From NCBI GenBank assembly GCA_963674895.2, contig CAXXCY010000003.1, forward strand, positions 1,984,001-2,048,000: a stretch of 64,000 nt of DNA, written 5' to 3'. The translations under genes and the position numbers were made by a program. The notes below the pieces were generated by a model. That model ran no database searches and was not told the origin of the DNA. It saw only the letters and a program-made list of their open reading frames with translations. Shown here in pieces: positions 50,859 through 59,646 of the stretch (positions within the stretch are counted from its first letter, which is position 1; every line of letters begins with the position of its first letter). Source of the stretch: CAXXOK01 sp963674895 (GTDB lineage: Bacteria; Bacillota; Clostridia; Christensenellales; Aristaeellaceae).

Positions 50859-51947
50859 ATGACCGGAAAGATGAAGGCGCAGGTTTTTTACAAACCCAAT
50901 GCCATGCGCCTGGAAACGGTGGACATTCCGCAAATCCAGCCGCATCAGGTTTTAGTGCGCGTGCGGGCCTGCGGTATCTGCGGCAGCGACGTCGCCTATT
51001 ATTTCGGCAGGAGCCCGCTGGAAACCAAGGACGGCCTGGGGCCACTGATTCTCGGGCACGAGTTTTCGGGCGACGTTGCGGAGGTGGGTTCGCTGCCCGC
51101 GTCGCTGGGCCTGTTCCGGGAGGGCGACCGCGTTCTGGCAAATCCCGTGCAAAACTGCAACGCTTGTCCCCAATGCGGCAAAATGAAAGTGAACCTGTGC
51201 CAGAACACCCGCGTAAGCGGGGTGAGCTACGACGGGGCTTTCGCCGAATACGCGGTGGTCAACTACACCCATTTGCACAAGGTTCCCGACGCCGTTTCCT
51301 ATGAGGAAGCCGCGCTTTGCGAACCCCTGGCCTGCGCCTGCTACGGGATAAAAAAGCTGGACGTGCAGATCGGCGATTTCGTGGTCATCTTCGGGCCGGG
51401 CACGATCGGGCTGATGATGCTGCAGCTCGTGCGCGTGCGCGGCGCGGGGAAAATCGCGATGGCCGGCATCCTGGATTACGGCCTCGAAAAGGCGAAAGCG
51501 CTGGGCGCGGACTATGTGTTCAACACGCTCGACCCCAAGTCCCCGTATTACTGCGCGGATATTATAAAGTCGATAGCAGAAATTACCGACGGCGCGATGG
51601 CCAACCGCGTCATCGTGCCCACGAGCGCCAAGCCCGCGCTGCAGGGCGCGCTCCAGGTGAGCGGCCCGGGCTCCAACATCGTGTTCTTCGGCCTGCCGGG
51701 CGAGGATACGGTGCTTGAGGTTCCGCTGCTGAAAACGCTGCAGATGGACAAATCCATCAACTTCAGCTGGCTGGCGCCCTTTACCTGGGATACGGCCCTG
51801 CACGCCATGAGCGGCGGCGCCATCCGTTTATCCGAGCTGATCACGCACCGCTATCCCCTTTCCCGGCTGCAGGAAGGCCTGGAATTCATGAACGACGGTT
51901 CCAAACCGGACAAGATCAAAGCAGTGGTCCTGATCGATGCACTGTAA
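50859..51947 (+). CDS. Zinc-dependent alcohol/polyol dehydrogenase (MDR family)
   Basis: A 362-residue medium-chain dehydrogenase. Catalytic zinc site: Cys in ACGICGSD and His-Glu in GHEFSG. Structural zinc: four cysteines in NCNACPQCGKMKVNLC. The NAD-binding fold is VVIFGPGTIGLMMLQLVRVR. The group includes sorbitol, L-iditol, threonine and galactitol-phosphate dehydrogenases. Its place after a sugar importer and before an isomerase-like gene suggests it oxidises an imported polyol or sugar. GGGGAGG precedes the ATG. Confidence 0.9.
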   Translation: MTGKMKAQVFYKPNAMRLETVDIPQIQPHQVLVRVRACGICGSDVAYYFGRSPLETKDGLGPLILGHEFSGDVAEVGSLPASLGLFREGDRVLANPVQNCNACPQCGKMKVNLCQNTRVSGVSYDGAFAEYAVVNYTHLHKVPDAVSYEEAALCEPLACACYGIKKLDVQIGDFVVIFGPGTIGLMMLQLVRVRGAGKIAMAGILDYGLEKAKALGADYVFNTLDPKSPYYCADIIKSIAEITDGAMANRVIVPTSAKPALQGALQVSGPGSNIVFFGLPGEDTVLEVPLLKTLQMDKSINFSWLAPFTWDTALHAMSGGAIRLSELITHRYPLSRLQEGLEFMNDGSKPDKIKAVVLIDAL

Positions 51948-51965
51948 TTTTTAGGAGGTATGAGT

Positions 51966-53171
51966 ATGACAACCCGAAACATTATTGATAAAGCGCTGGA
52001 GCAGGGTAAGGGCGTCGTCCGCCTGGCGCCCAATTGGGTTCCGCGCTCCTTTTGCCGCCCGGGCCGCAGGCTGCGTTTGCACCCCGACGATTATTTTGCG
52101 CTGGGGCTTTCGCGCGGCGGAATTGACGAGCGCTGGTTTGCATCCACCACGCCCGCGGACAACGGCCCCGGCACCCCGGCGGACGAGGGCCTGAGCTACA
52201 TTGTGACCGCGGACGGGAAAGAAAAAGCGCTGCTGCTGGACGCGGTCGATGAGCTGGGCGCCCAGATCATCGGCGATACGCTATATAAAAAGTACGGCCG
52301 CTGGCCGATGTTTTCCAAGTTCTTTGACAACAAGGGCCCCCTGCCCCACCACGTTCACCACAACGAGGAATACGCCGCACGGGTCAACGCGAGCGGGAAA
52401 CCGGAGATGTACTTCTTTCCGGCGCAGTACAACAACTACGGCGCGGAATTCCCGTTCACGTTTTTTGGAATCAACCCCGGCGTCAGCAAGGACGAGGTCA
52501 AGCAGGCCCTGATGAACTTTAAAAAAGGCGACAACAAGCTCCTGGAGCTCAGCCACGCCTTCAAGGTTGCCATCGACACCGGCTGGGACGTTCCCCCGGG
52601 AATCCTGCACGCCCCGGCGAGCATGTGCACGTATGAGCCGCAGTTCGCTTCGGACGTGTACGCCATGTACCAGTCCGTCCTCTATTTCGACCACGCGGTG
52701 CCCGAAGCGCTGCTTTGGAAAAACTGCCCGCCGGAGAAAGTGGGCGATTACGACTACCTGATGGAAGTGCTGGATTGGGAAGGCAATATCGATCCGTATT
52801 TCTACCAGAACCGGTTTATGAAGCCGGTGGCCATTAACCAGAGCCCCGCCGAAGAAGGGTATCTGGACGAGTGGATTTGCTACCGCTGCGCGGTCGCCGG
52901 CGCCAAACGCCTGACGGTCGCCCCCGGCCGCTCTGTCACCCTCAAGGAAAAGGTCCCCTACGGCCTCTTGTGCATCGAAGGCTACGGAAAGATCGGCGGC
53001 GAGGAGCTTTCCGCGCCGAACATGATCCGGTACGGACAGCTGACGCGCGACGAGTATTTTGTAACGGAAACCGCGGCGAAGGAAGGCGTAACGTTTGTCA
53101 ACCATTCGTCCACGGAGCCGCTGGTCATCCTGCGCCACTTCTCGGAGCATCCCGACCGCCCGGAGCGCTGA
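51966..53171 (+). CDS. Mannose-6-phosphate-isomerase-like cupin protein
   Basis: A 401-residue protein resembling class I phosphomannose isomerases at low level. A metal-type segment PHHVHHNEEYA has the HxH plus Glu arrangement; later GILHAPASMCTYEPQFASDV mirrors the GxLHAY...GE...SDN region of those enzymes. The C-terminal third looks like a second cupin (LTVAPGRSVTLKEKVPYGLL). It probably isomerises or binds a hexose-type sugar, but the residues around the site differ enough that I would not call it manA. Start: the ATG at 51966 lies seven bases after AGGAGG; one at 51960 is too near. Confidence 0.65.
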   Translation: MTTRNIIDKALEQGKGVVRLAPNWVPRSFCRPGRRLRLHPDDYFALGLSRGGIDERWFASTTPADNGPGTPADEGLSYIVTADGKEKALLLDAVDELGAQIIGDTLYKKYGRWPMFSKFFDNKGPLPHHVHHNEEYAARVNASGKPEMYFFPAQYNNYGAEFPFTFFGINPGVSKDEVKQALMNFKKGDNKLLELSHAFKVAIDTGWDVPPGILHAPASMCTYEPQFASDVYAMYQSVLYFDHAVPEALLWKNCPPEKVGDYDYLMEVLDWEGNIDPYFYQNRFMKPVAINQSPAEEGYLDEWICYRCAVAGAKRLTVAPGRSVTLKEKVPYGLLCIEGYGKIGGEELSAPNMIRYGQLTRDEYFVTETAAKEGVTFVNHSSTEPLVILRHFSEHPDRPER

Positions 53172-53187
53172 TCCCGATTCGGTAAAG

Positions 53188-53225
53188 AAAACGCACTGTG
53201 CTTACGGCACAGCGGCGTTTTCTTT
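53188..53225 (+). terminator. Terminator-like hairpin after the isomerase-like gene
   Basis: GAAAACGC-CTGTGC pairs with GCACAG-GGCGTTTTC around TTAC and is followed by TTTA. It would separate the DUF4432 gene from the operon, at least partly. Confidence 0.65.
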
Positions 53226-53298
53226 ATCGTCGGACTTGGGAACTTCCCCCCGATTGCAAAACGGAACCCCATGACCTTGAATGACGGAGTGTATCTTC

Positions 53299-54354
53299 AT
53301 GAAAAAAAGCCAGGAACACGAATTGCGCAAATATACCGGGGATCTTTCGTCCCTCTGCGGATGGACGGACTATACCTTCAACGACGGCCCTGCCCGCGGC
53401 GTGCGGGCGTTTGACCTGAAGAACGGGAAGAATATCCGGATGACGGTCCTTGCAGACCGCGGCCTGGATATCGCAAGCCTGTCCTACAAAGGGTTTCCCA
53501 TGTCCTTTTCGTCCAAGGACGGAATCCGCTCCCCGTATCTGTACGCCGAGGACGGGGCGCGCGGATTTCTCAAACAGTTTAACGCGGGGATGCTGACGAC
53601 CTGCGGAATCACCTATGCGGGCGCCGCGGGAGACGACGGCGGCAGGGCCCTGGGCCTTCACGGCCCTTACAGCAACCTTCCGGCGGAGCAGGTGTGCGCG
53701 GAAATGCTCGACCGGGACGACGAGCTGATGATCAGCGTGCGGGGCCGGGTGCGAGAAAGCTGCGTGTTTTCGGAAAATATGCTCTTAAGCCGCAGCCTTG
53801 TGCTGGAAACGGAAAAGGATATCGTTAGAATTCTCGATACCGTGGAAAACCAGGGGTTCAGCACCGAGCCTGTGATGCTCGTGTACCATATCAACTTCGG
53901 GTATCCGATGCTTGGCGCGGGCGCGAAGCTCTACTCATCCGCCGCCTCGGTGAAGCCCAGGGACGGGATCGCCGCCCAGGGCATGGCTCAATACGACCGG
54001 ATGGAAGCCCCGGGAATCGAACGGCCGGAAGAATGCTTTTTCCACGAAGAATTCAAGGATCCGGACGCGTTTGTGATGCTCCACAACGAAACGCTGCAGC
54101 TGGCGGCAATCGTCCATTTCGACGCGAAGCGTTTCCCCCTCCTGTGCGAGTGGAAGTGCATGCGCGCGGGCGATTATGCCCTGGGGCTTGAGCCGACGAC
54201 CTCCGGCGTGGATAACCGCAGCGCCGCGCGCGAAAACGGGATGCTCACCTATCTGGAACCCGGAGCCTCCCGGGAGTATACCGTTTCTCTGGAGTTCACC
54301 GACGACCCGGCCGTCATCGGGCGATACCGGAAAGCCTCCGGGAAGGCGGACTGA
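53299..54354 (+). CDS. DUF4432 protein, aldose-1-epimerase-like
   Basis: A 351-residue protein of the galactose-mutarotase-like beta-sandwich superfamily. Family marks: VLADRGLDIASLSYKGFPMS, MLTTCGITYAGA, LGLHGPYSNLPAE, VMLVYHINFGYPML, LCEWKCM and YALGLEPTTSGVDNR. Members sit in sugar catabolic operons and are thought to act as epimerases on sugars or sugar acids; no member is firmly placed by me here. The ATG at 53299 is nine bases from CGGAG. A terminator-like hairpin separates it from the isomerase-like gene by about 100 bases. Confidence 0.85.
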   Translation: MKKSQEHELRKYTGDLSSLCGWTDYTFNDGPARGVRAFDLKNGKNIRMTVLADRGLDIASLSYKGFPMSFSSKDGIRSPYLYAEDGARGFLKQFNAGMLTTCGITYAGAAGDDGGRALGLHGPYSNLPAEQVCAEMLDRDDELMISVRGRVRESCVFSENMLLSRSLVLETEKDIVRILDTVENQGFSTEPVMLVYHINFGYPMLGAGAKLYSSAASVKPRDGIAAQGMAQYDRMEAPGIERPEECFFHEEFKDPDAFVMLHNETLQLAAIVHFDAKRFPLLCEWKCMRAGDYALGLEPTTSGVDNRSAARENGMLTYLEPGASREYTVSLEFTDDPAVIGRYRKASGKAD

Positions 54355-54402
54355 ACACGTATTGCCAGGTTTCACGGACTGCGAATCCGTATCCCGTTCA
54401 AA

Positions 54403-54438
54403 ACACCCTTGCGACGTTTAGGCCGCAAGGGTGTTTTG
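54403..54438 (+). terminator. Terminator after the DUF4432 gene
   Basis: AACACCCTTGCG pairs with CGCAAGGGTGTT, followed by TTG; the inverted copies are exact. Confidence 0.8.
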
Positions 54439-54463
54439 CTTCTTCCGGCAACACCGCCGGACG

Positions 54464-54796
54464 CTATTTCTGCCTGATCTGCCTGGACACCGGATATCCG
54501 ACAAACGGCGCGGGGAGCAGGCTTGCTGCGATGATCCCCAGATTGAACGGAAGGAAAACGGAGGCGTAGGCCCTGCCCGGCATAACCGGCGCGGCCAAGC
54601 CCGCCCGCCAGGAGAACGCCGGCGGCCTTTTCATGCTGCCGGCATCAATGAATTTCGTCATGAGCAGGATGGCGAACGTATCGGCGACCGGCAGAAACAC
54701 ATACAGGTCAAACAGGAGCAGGACAGGGGCGAACGCCGGGGGGAGCCGGAGGATATACAGGTACAGGCCGACGAGCAGGGGCCGATGAAAAACCAC
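54464..54796 (-). pseudogene. Possible remnant of a membrane-protein gene
   Basis: An open frame of 110 codons with hydrophobic stretches (LLVGLYLYILRLPP, LLLFDLYVFLPVADTFAILL, LPFNLGIIAASLLPAPFVGY). It has no convincing start or ribosome site: the first usable codon is a GTG. Just upstream another frame reads FNALWFFIGP and would join it if one base were changed near 54780. I read it as a decayed multi-helix protein of unknown family. It lies 22 bases after the stop of the next minus-strand gene. Confidence 0.35.
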
Positions 54797-54817
54797 AGCG
54801 CGTTAAAGACGCGCGGT

Positions 54818-55915
54818 TTACGGGGACTTGTGATAGCTTGCGGGAATCAGTTCCGATCGGCAGTACTTCTCCATATAGGCTTCCAGCTTGTTGATGAATT
54901 CCTTCTGGTTCTCGTAGCATGCGTTCAGGCAGGCGCATTTCATGTTTTGCCGTTTCAGCGCCTTCAGCCGCTTGGTCATCGACGCAAGCTTTCGGCGGGC
55001 AAAGGCCGGGGCCCCCGTTTCCACCCTTGCCAGCGCAACCTTCAGCGAGCGGATCATAAAATCCGTTTTCATCTGTTCTTGTTTGTTTTTCCTGTGGACC
55101 GCGAATTCACGGGCGGACCGGTTTACCCCGGCGATGCTTGCGAACACCCTGTTGATCAACCGGCTTTGAAACACCAAACGCTTGTGGAAGATGATCTCGT
55201 CCGTTTTCCGAATGGTTTCCCGGAGGTCCGCGCATTCCCCCGATGTGTCCGCACCTGCAAGCTCCTTTTTCTGCAGGGACAGCAGCCGGGTCTTCATTTT
55301 CTTTTGCTCTTCCAGGAGGATTCGAATCGTCGAGTGCCTTTCAGCCTTGACGCACAGGGATTTCATGAACATTTCCAGCTTCATGATGGTCAGCAGGAAA
55401 TGCTGGTCTTCGGTGGCCGCTTTCCCTCTGGGCGGCGATTTGACAATCCGCAGCGCCTCTGCGGTCACCTGGTTTTCCAGGGATTTTCGGAACTGCCTGC
55501 GGTATAGCGCGTTGAGTTTGCCGCGCACCGATGAGGACCGGATGGCCTGCAGGGATTGCAGGGAATAGAGCGAGAAGTCCGTAACGCCGTACGCGCAGGA
55601 CGCCAAAACGCCCTTGATTTCCTCCTTGTCCAGCTTCCGGTTCAGATAGAGAATCCCGAGATTGCCGTCCAGCACGACGCGGTCGCTTGCGACGATGAAT
55701 TTCAATGGCAGCGAACTCACGCCGCCGGATGCGCCGCCCTCGGCGCGCATTTCTTGGAGGGCCTTTCCGACCCTTGCTTTGAAGTGCGGACCGCCGTGCG
55801 CGACGATAGCCCTATCCTGTATAAGATTGATTACGAATTCGTCATACTTTTCATCCCGAAGGACAGCCTCTTCTCCGAAGGTGCCCGAAAAGGTCTCCTG
55901 TATCAGCATATTCAT
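54818..55915 (-). CDS. Hypothetical protein, helical and basic
   Basis: A 365-residue protein with no signal peptide or membrane helix that I do not recognise. Residues about 1-120 are mixed (DEKYDEFVINLIQDRAIVAH, VLDGNLGILYLNRKL). Residues about 130-365 are mostly long charged helices rich in Lys, Arg and Glu (LLEEQKKMKTRLLSLQKKEL, FAVHRKNKQEQMKTDF), with possible coiled coils. Near the C-terminus is a cysteine cluster, MKCACLNACYENQ. The start at 55915 follows GAGGAGACC; the frame is open 38 codons further but that stretch is low-complexity. A strong A+T-rich promoter precedes it. Function unknown. Confidence 0.65.
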   Translation of the reverse strand: MNMLIQETFSGTFGEEAVLRDEKYDEFVINLIQDRAIVAHGGPHFKARVGKALQEMRAEGGASGGVSSLPLKFIVASDRVVLDGNLGILYLNRKLDKEEIKGVLASCAYGVTDFSLYSLQSLQAIRSSSVRGKLNALYRRQFRKSLENQVTAEALRIVKSPPRGKAATEDQHFLLTIMKLEMFMKSLCVKAERHSTIRILLEEQKKMKTRLLSLQKKELAGADTSGECADLRETIRKTDEIIFHKRLVFQSRLINRVFASIAGVNRSAREFAVHRKNKQEQMKTDFMIRSLKVALARVETGAPAFARRKLASMTKRLKALKRQNMKCACLNACYENQKEFINKLEAYMEKYCRSELIPASYHKSP

Positions 55916-56050
55916 ACTTTTATTGGTCTCCTCATCCCTGTTCCGATCCGTTCGTTTTTTCTTCCGAACGCGGATACCGCCATGCGGTGAACTTGAGAAG
56001 GAAAGCGTCAAGTGCCGGCAGTGAAACATAAAATTAATATTGTTGCAATT

Positions 56051-56079
56051 ATATTAACATTATTGTAATATTTAGTCAA
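56051..56079 (-). promoter_or_regulatory. Promoter of the helical hypothetical gene
   Basis: Minus strand TTGACT (56079-56074) and TAATAT (56056-56051), spacer 17 bases. AATATTG and its inverse CAATATT-like arms (about 56035-56072) make an imperfect palindrome over the -10. Confidence 0.6.
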
Positions 56080-56168
56080 GCACTTTTTCCTTTCGGTTAG
56101 AAATAATGCAAACAGTCTACCGGCCGGAAGAATCCGTCCGACGAACGGGCGTATCGCGGCATAAAAAA

Positions 56169-56190
56169 CGCCGTCCCAAGCGGGACGGCG
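56169..56190 (-). terminator. Distal terminator of the propeller-like gene
   Basis: CGCCGTCCC and GGGACGGCG (9 perfect pairs) flank AAGC. On the minus strand it is followed by TTTTTT. It is the second of two tandem terminators. Confidence 0.7.
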
Positions 56191-56205
56191 TGTGCAGCGA
56201 CGCTT

Positions 56206-56236
56206 AAAAACCGGGGACGGAAGCCGTCCCCGGTTT
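56206..56236 (-). terminator. Proximal terminator of the propeller-like gene
   Basis: AACCGGGGACGG and CCGTCCCCGGTT are exact inverted copies around AAG; on the minus strand a T run follows. It lies about 25 bases after the stop codon. Confidence 0.8.
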
Positions 56237-56260
56237 GCAGTACATCCTACGGACAGGGCG

Positions 56261-57430
56261 TCACTCGCCCGCCGGCGGAATGGGAATCTCCAGTAGAAAC
56301 GGTTTATCCGGAAAACCTGGATCCTCCAGCAAAAGGCCGTAGCACAGCACCGCGTTTTCCGTACCCGCCGTCACGCCCAGCAGTTCCATGCTGCCGCCGG
56401 AAAGCTGCGGAAGCTCCAGGTCCGGCCGTTCCTGCCCGTCATTGTTCAGGAACAACAAAAAGCCCTGGCCGAGGTAGGGGCAGTTTTCCAGCTCCAATCC
56501 CTCGCTGCCGAATAAAAACCCTCCCGGCGCCTCCGCCACAAAGTCCAGCATGTCGTTTGGCTTGGTTTCATATCTCCACAGGACTTCGCCGTCCATGTCG
56601 AAGCAATACACGGTGCTTGTGCGTCCGATGGGATAATCGTCGTCCTCGTCTCCCGTGACGGTTGTGAAAATCCAGATGATTTGGCCGTCGGCCGTCACGC
56701 AGACATCGTTGGCGAAAACAAGTTCGCGGGGGGTATCCGCGGTGGAGGCCTTTGCCCAAACCACATTCCCCTTTAGATCGATCCTATACAGCAGCCCGGC
56801 GTTTCGGTCAAACTTATCGTCGATTCCCTGACCGCTGATGATGAGAGAATCTCCCGTCAAAATCCCTTTGTTGAATTCCGCCGACGTGCATCCCTCCACG
56901 GTGTAGTAATAGTCAAAGTTGTCCTCCTCCGCGCCGTATTGCAGCGACACCATGGGATATATCACGTCCTCGTAGATAAAGGCCCCGATGGAGAAGGTTC
57001 CCTCTCCATAGGGTACCATCCAATTGGTATTGGACCAAAGCGCCGTCTCGCTCAGGAGTTTGCCGTTTTGATCCAGGCTCAGCCGGGCGCACTCATAACC
57101 CCCGTCGTCGCGGGGCGTTTGCCTGAGAACCGTGTAGGTGCCGTCTTCCAGGCTTTCCGGGCAAAGGTACCGGGCCGCGTTTTTCCCCGCTTCGGAGAAT
57201 ACCCACCTCTGTGCGCCGCTTTCGTCTATCAGCGCGACCCAAGGCGTTTCCCTGTCCAACGGGACCCCGGTGAGCAGGACCCCGTCCCCGGTCATTGCCG
57301 CACCCGGCAGAAAGCCGGTTTCCGGTATATCGCAGGTGATCAGGTTTTCCGGTGTATCAGAAGCCAGCGCGGCGCTGGATACCAGCGCGCAAAATGCAAT
57401 CAGTACGAGGAGAAGAACACGTTTTTTCAT
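56261..57430 (-). CDS. Secreted beta-propeller-like protein of unknown function
   Basis: A 389-residue protein with a signal peptide (KKRVLLLVLIAFCALVSSAALA). The mature part has repeating strand patterns like PQQ or WD-type propeller blades: WVALIDESGAQRWVFSEAG, LYRIDLKGNVVWAKAS and VYCFDMDGEVLWRYETK, each ending in D-x-x-G-x-x-x-W. It is probably outside the cell as a binding or sensing protein. No catalytic motif is seen. It is monocistronic, with tandem terminators downstream. Confidence 0.75.
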   Translation of the reverse strand: MKKRVLLLVLIAFCALVSSAALASDTPENLITCDIPETGFLPGAAMTGDGVLLTGVPLDRETPWVALIDESGAQRWVFSEAGKNAARYLCPESLEDGTYTVLRQTPRDDGGYECARLSLDQNGKLLSETALWSNTNWMVPYGEGTFSIGAFIYEDVIYPMVSLQYGAEEDNFDYYYTVEGCTSAEFNKGILTGDSLIISGQGIDDKFDRNAGLLYRIDLKGNVVWAKASTADTPRELVFANDVCVTADGQIIWIFTTVTGDEDDDYPIGRTSTVYCFDMDGEVLWRYETKPNDMLDFVAEAPGGFLFGSEGLELENCPYLGQGFLLFLNNDGQERPDLELPQLSGGSMELLGVTAGTENAVLCYGLLLEDPGFPDKPFLLEIPIPPAGE

Positions 57431-57800
57431 ACGAAACTACTCCCTCATTTTCATTTTTTAGTTCTCTGTATAAGGCGTGGCCGGTCATTCTGGAACGAAC
57501 AGAAGCAGGAGGGGTCCATGCGGATGCCAAGCCCAGTACGCGCCGCTTCGCAGCCATTCTGGAAATAATATATCACAGGCGGGAAATTCAGTCAATGCGC
57601 TCCCGGGAACGGTTCTCCCTTCGTCTGCCGTCGTTCCGGTACGCGCGGGGCACCGCGCGGGCTGCCGTATCCTCCGCCGCAGCAGGAGCGGGCAGGCGAT
57701 GGAACCGTAAGCGGATCGCGATGCTTCCCATCGGAAAACATCCCCCTGCGCACGCTTGCCTGCAAGGGCAAAAGACCTCGCTGTCGGCCTTCCCGGCGCA
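57431..57800. other. Intergenic region without recognised features
   Basis: This 370-base stretch precedes the deoC remnant. I see no complete gene, no terminator and no clear promoter apart from A+T-rich TGATATATTATT on the minus strand near 57570. Confidence 0.4.
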
Positions 57801-58313
57801 TCACAGGGTATGGTATTCGAGTTTATGGTTTTTAATATTAATAATAGAACAAGCCCGGCAGGTTATCCTAATAGGTCCCGTCGGTTTTCTCAGCCGCTCC
57901 GTTCCTTTCCGCCTTGGCCATTTTAATGATGCGGCTTGTGCCAAGCCTGCTTGCGTCACGATTTTGCACATTGTAATTTTCTCCGCTTCCGTCAGCAGGC
58001 AGGTTTCGATGATGACCTTCAGGATCAAACGGCCGACCGCGGCTTTCAATTGGCGGATCTCATGCAGAACATATTCCGTATCCCCGGCCTTGAGCGCGCC
58101 GATATTGATGACCATATCAATTTCTTCGGCGCCGTTTTCAATGGCGTTTTGCGCCTCGAATACTTTTGTTTCGGTTGTCTGGTTGCCGAGGGGAAAGCCG
58201 ATGACGGTGCAGATTGTCATCTTTCCGCTTACATAATTGTACGCGCGTTTCACATAGCACGGCGGGATACAGACGGAGGCCGTTTGAAACGCAATCGCAT
58301 CGTCACAGAACAA
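57801..58313 (-). pseudogene. deoC: deoC (deoxyribose-phosphate aldolase) remnant
   Basis: The middle of DeoC is clear: DDAIAFQTASVCIPPCYVKR, GFPLGNQTTETKVFEAQNAI, EIDMVINIGALKAGD (catalytic Asp) and LILKVIIETCLLTEAEK (catalytic Lys). The N-terminal HTLL region is missing, and after CKIVTQAG the expected KTSTGF segment with the Schiff-base lysine is gone, replaced by unrelated residues (LAQAASLKWPRRKG). The enzyme cannot work as encoded. Both ends are lost, so this is an old, non-mobile remnant. Confidence 0.8.
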
Positions 58314-58800
58314 AATGATGATTTCAAACCCGGAATCCTCCGGAAACCCGGTCCGGGCATCGGGACCGCCCGACCGGTCACAACCGCATCGGTATGCGCG
58401 GGCGTCCTAAAACGCAATACCGGCCTTGCCGGCATCGAAAGAATCCGTATGTCCGCAATTTTCCTGCCGCACTGCGCGTTAGCCATGCACATCGAATACC
58501 AGCAAGGAAATAGAATAATACAGGTTGCCGGATTTAGCCAGAACATTCCCCGATACCTGATTAAGCGCTATGCCGTCCCCATCCATCAAAAGCCCCGGAA
58601 CCCGCAAAAACAGGTGTCACAGTCAGATGCGCGATAGAGTTCCCGACCGCCGCGCCCGCACGGAGATAGACCCGATGCGAATCGTATCCATACGCATTCC
58701 GGGCACGGCAATGCAAAGGTTCTCCGCGAAAGCCAGGCGGCGAAATAAGCCGGCCAAAGCGAAAGAACCGCGGCGCCTGTTGTAAGCAGGGTATCAGCCT
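58314..58800. other. Intergenic region without recognised features
   Basis: A 487-base gap between the deoC remnant and the DUF4203 gene. It is G+C rich, and I find no complete gene, hairpin or promoter; it may be further decayed sequence. Confidence 0.4.
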
Positions 58801-59370
58801 TTACTTGTCCGCGTGTTTCGGATGGCTCTTTTTATATTTCATTTGCACCACGATCGCCACAACCGCAAGTGCCAGAATTGCGACAAGGATATACCAGGGA
58901 AAGCTCAGCAATTGCTGATTGTGCATTTCCAGGAAATCCTTATTTGCGATCAGGGCGTATACTCCGACAACGGTGAGCTGAGATCCGCTGTAGGAACTGC
59001 CGATGATGATAAACGTCTGGAGGAACACGCCGGCAATGATCGCCCCGGCCACGGCGCCGATCAAGGCAGCCCACCAGAACGGCTCTATGCCAAGCGCGTT
59101 GAGCGCAACGAGCAGCAGCATGGCGCCGAGCAAAGCACCGATCAGAACCGCGCCGATTTTATACAACAGATAGGAAATAATTGCTAATAAGATACCCACG
59201 ACGATCGCACCGATCACAGGCCACGCCCCGCTTCCGATCAACCCGCCGAGATAATGGCCCAGATAGGCGCCCAGGAGAAACCCCGCGGCTGCCAGCCAAA
59301 TTTTGAAAAACCTGTACCCGAAAAAACACATCACCATACCGATCACGATCGCAAAAATGCTGACGGCCAT
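58801..59370 (-). CDS. DUF4203 (TMEM198-like) membrane protein
   Basis: A 189-residue protein that is almost entirely membrane helices, about seven, rich in glycine and alanine (FFGYRFFKIWLAAAGFLLGA, GALLGAMLLLVALNALGI, AALIGAVAGAIIAGVFLQT), ending in a short basic tail. This matches DUF4203, a family of unknown role. It is monocistronic with its own promoter. GGGAGG lies about eight bases before the ATG at 59370. Confidence 0.85.
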   Translation of the reverse strand: MAVSIFAIVIGMVMCFFGYRFFKIWLAAAGFLLGAYLGHYLGGLIGSGAWPVIGAIVVGILLAIISYLLYKIGAVLIGALLGAMLLLVALNALGIEPFWWAALIGAVAGAIIAGVFLQTFIIIGSSYSGSQLTVVGVYALIANKDFLEMHNQQLLSFPWYILVAILALAVVAIVVQMKYKKSHPKHADK

Positions 59371-59470
59371 AACAACGCCTCCCTATTCACTTTCGATGGT
59401 CCCTTTGAAACGGTTTGCGAGGGCAAACAGTCCGCCTTCGTACGCGCCTTGTTTCTCCCTCTTTGAGAGA

Positions 59471-59499
59471 AATATATAGTGTTTATGGATCTTTGTCAA
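59471..59499 (-). promoter_or_regulatory. Promoter of the DUF4203 gene
   Basis: Minus strand TTGACA (59499-59494) and TATATT (59476-59471), spacer 17 bases. Confidence 0.65.
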
Positions 59500-59646
59500 A
59501 TCATTATGCATGCACTATTGTGCGAATGCACATATTTTAATATCGCTTCGCAAGTTTTTCTTTGACCTGCGGCAGCAACGCCCGTCCTAATACTCTCAAG
59601 CTATGATCCTGCTCGTTTCCGGGAGGCAGTTCAGCATACATCAGCG

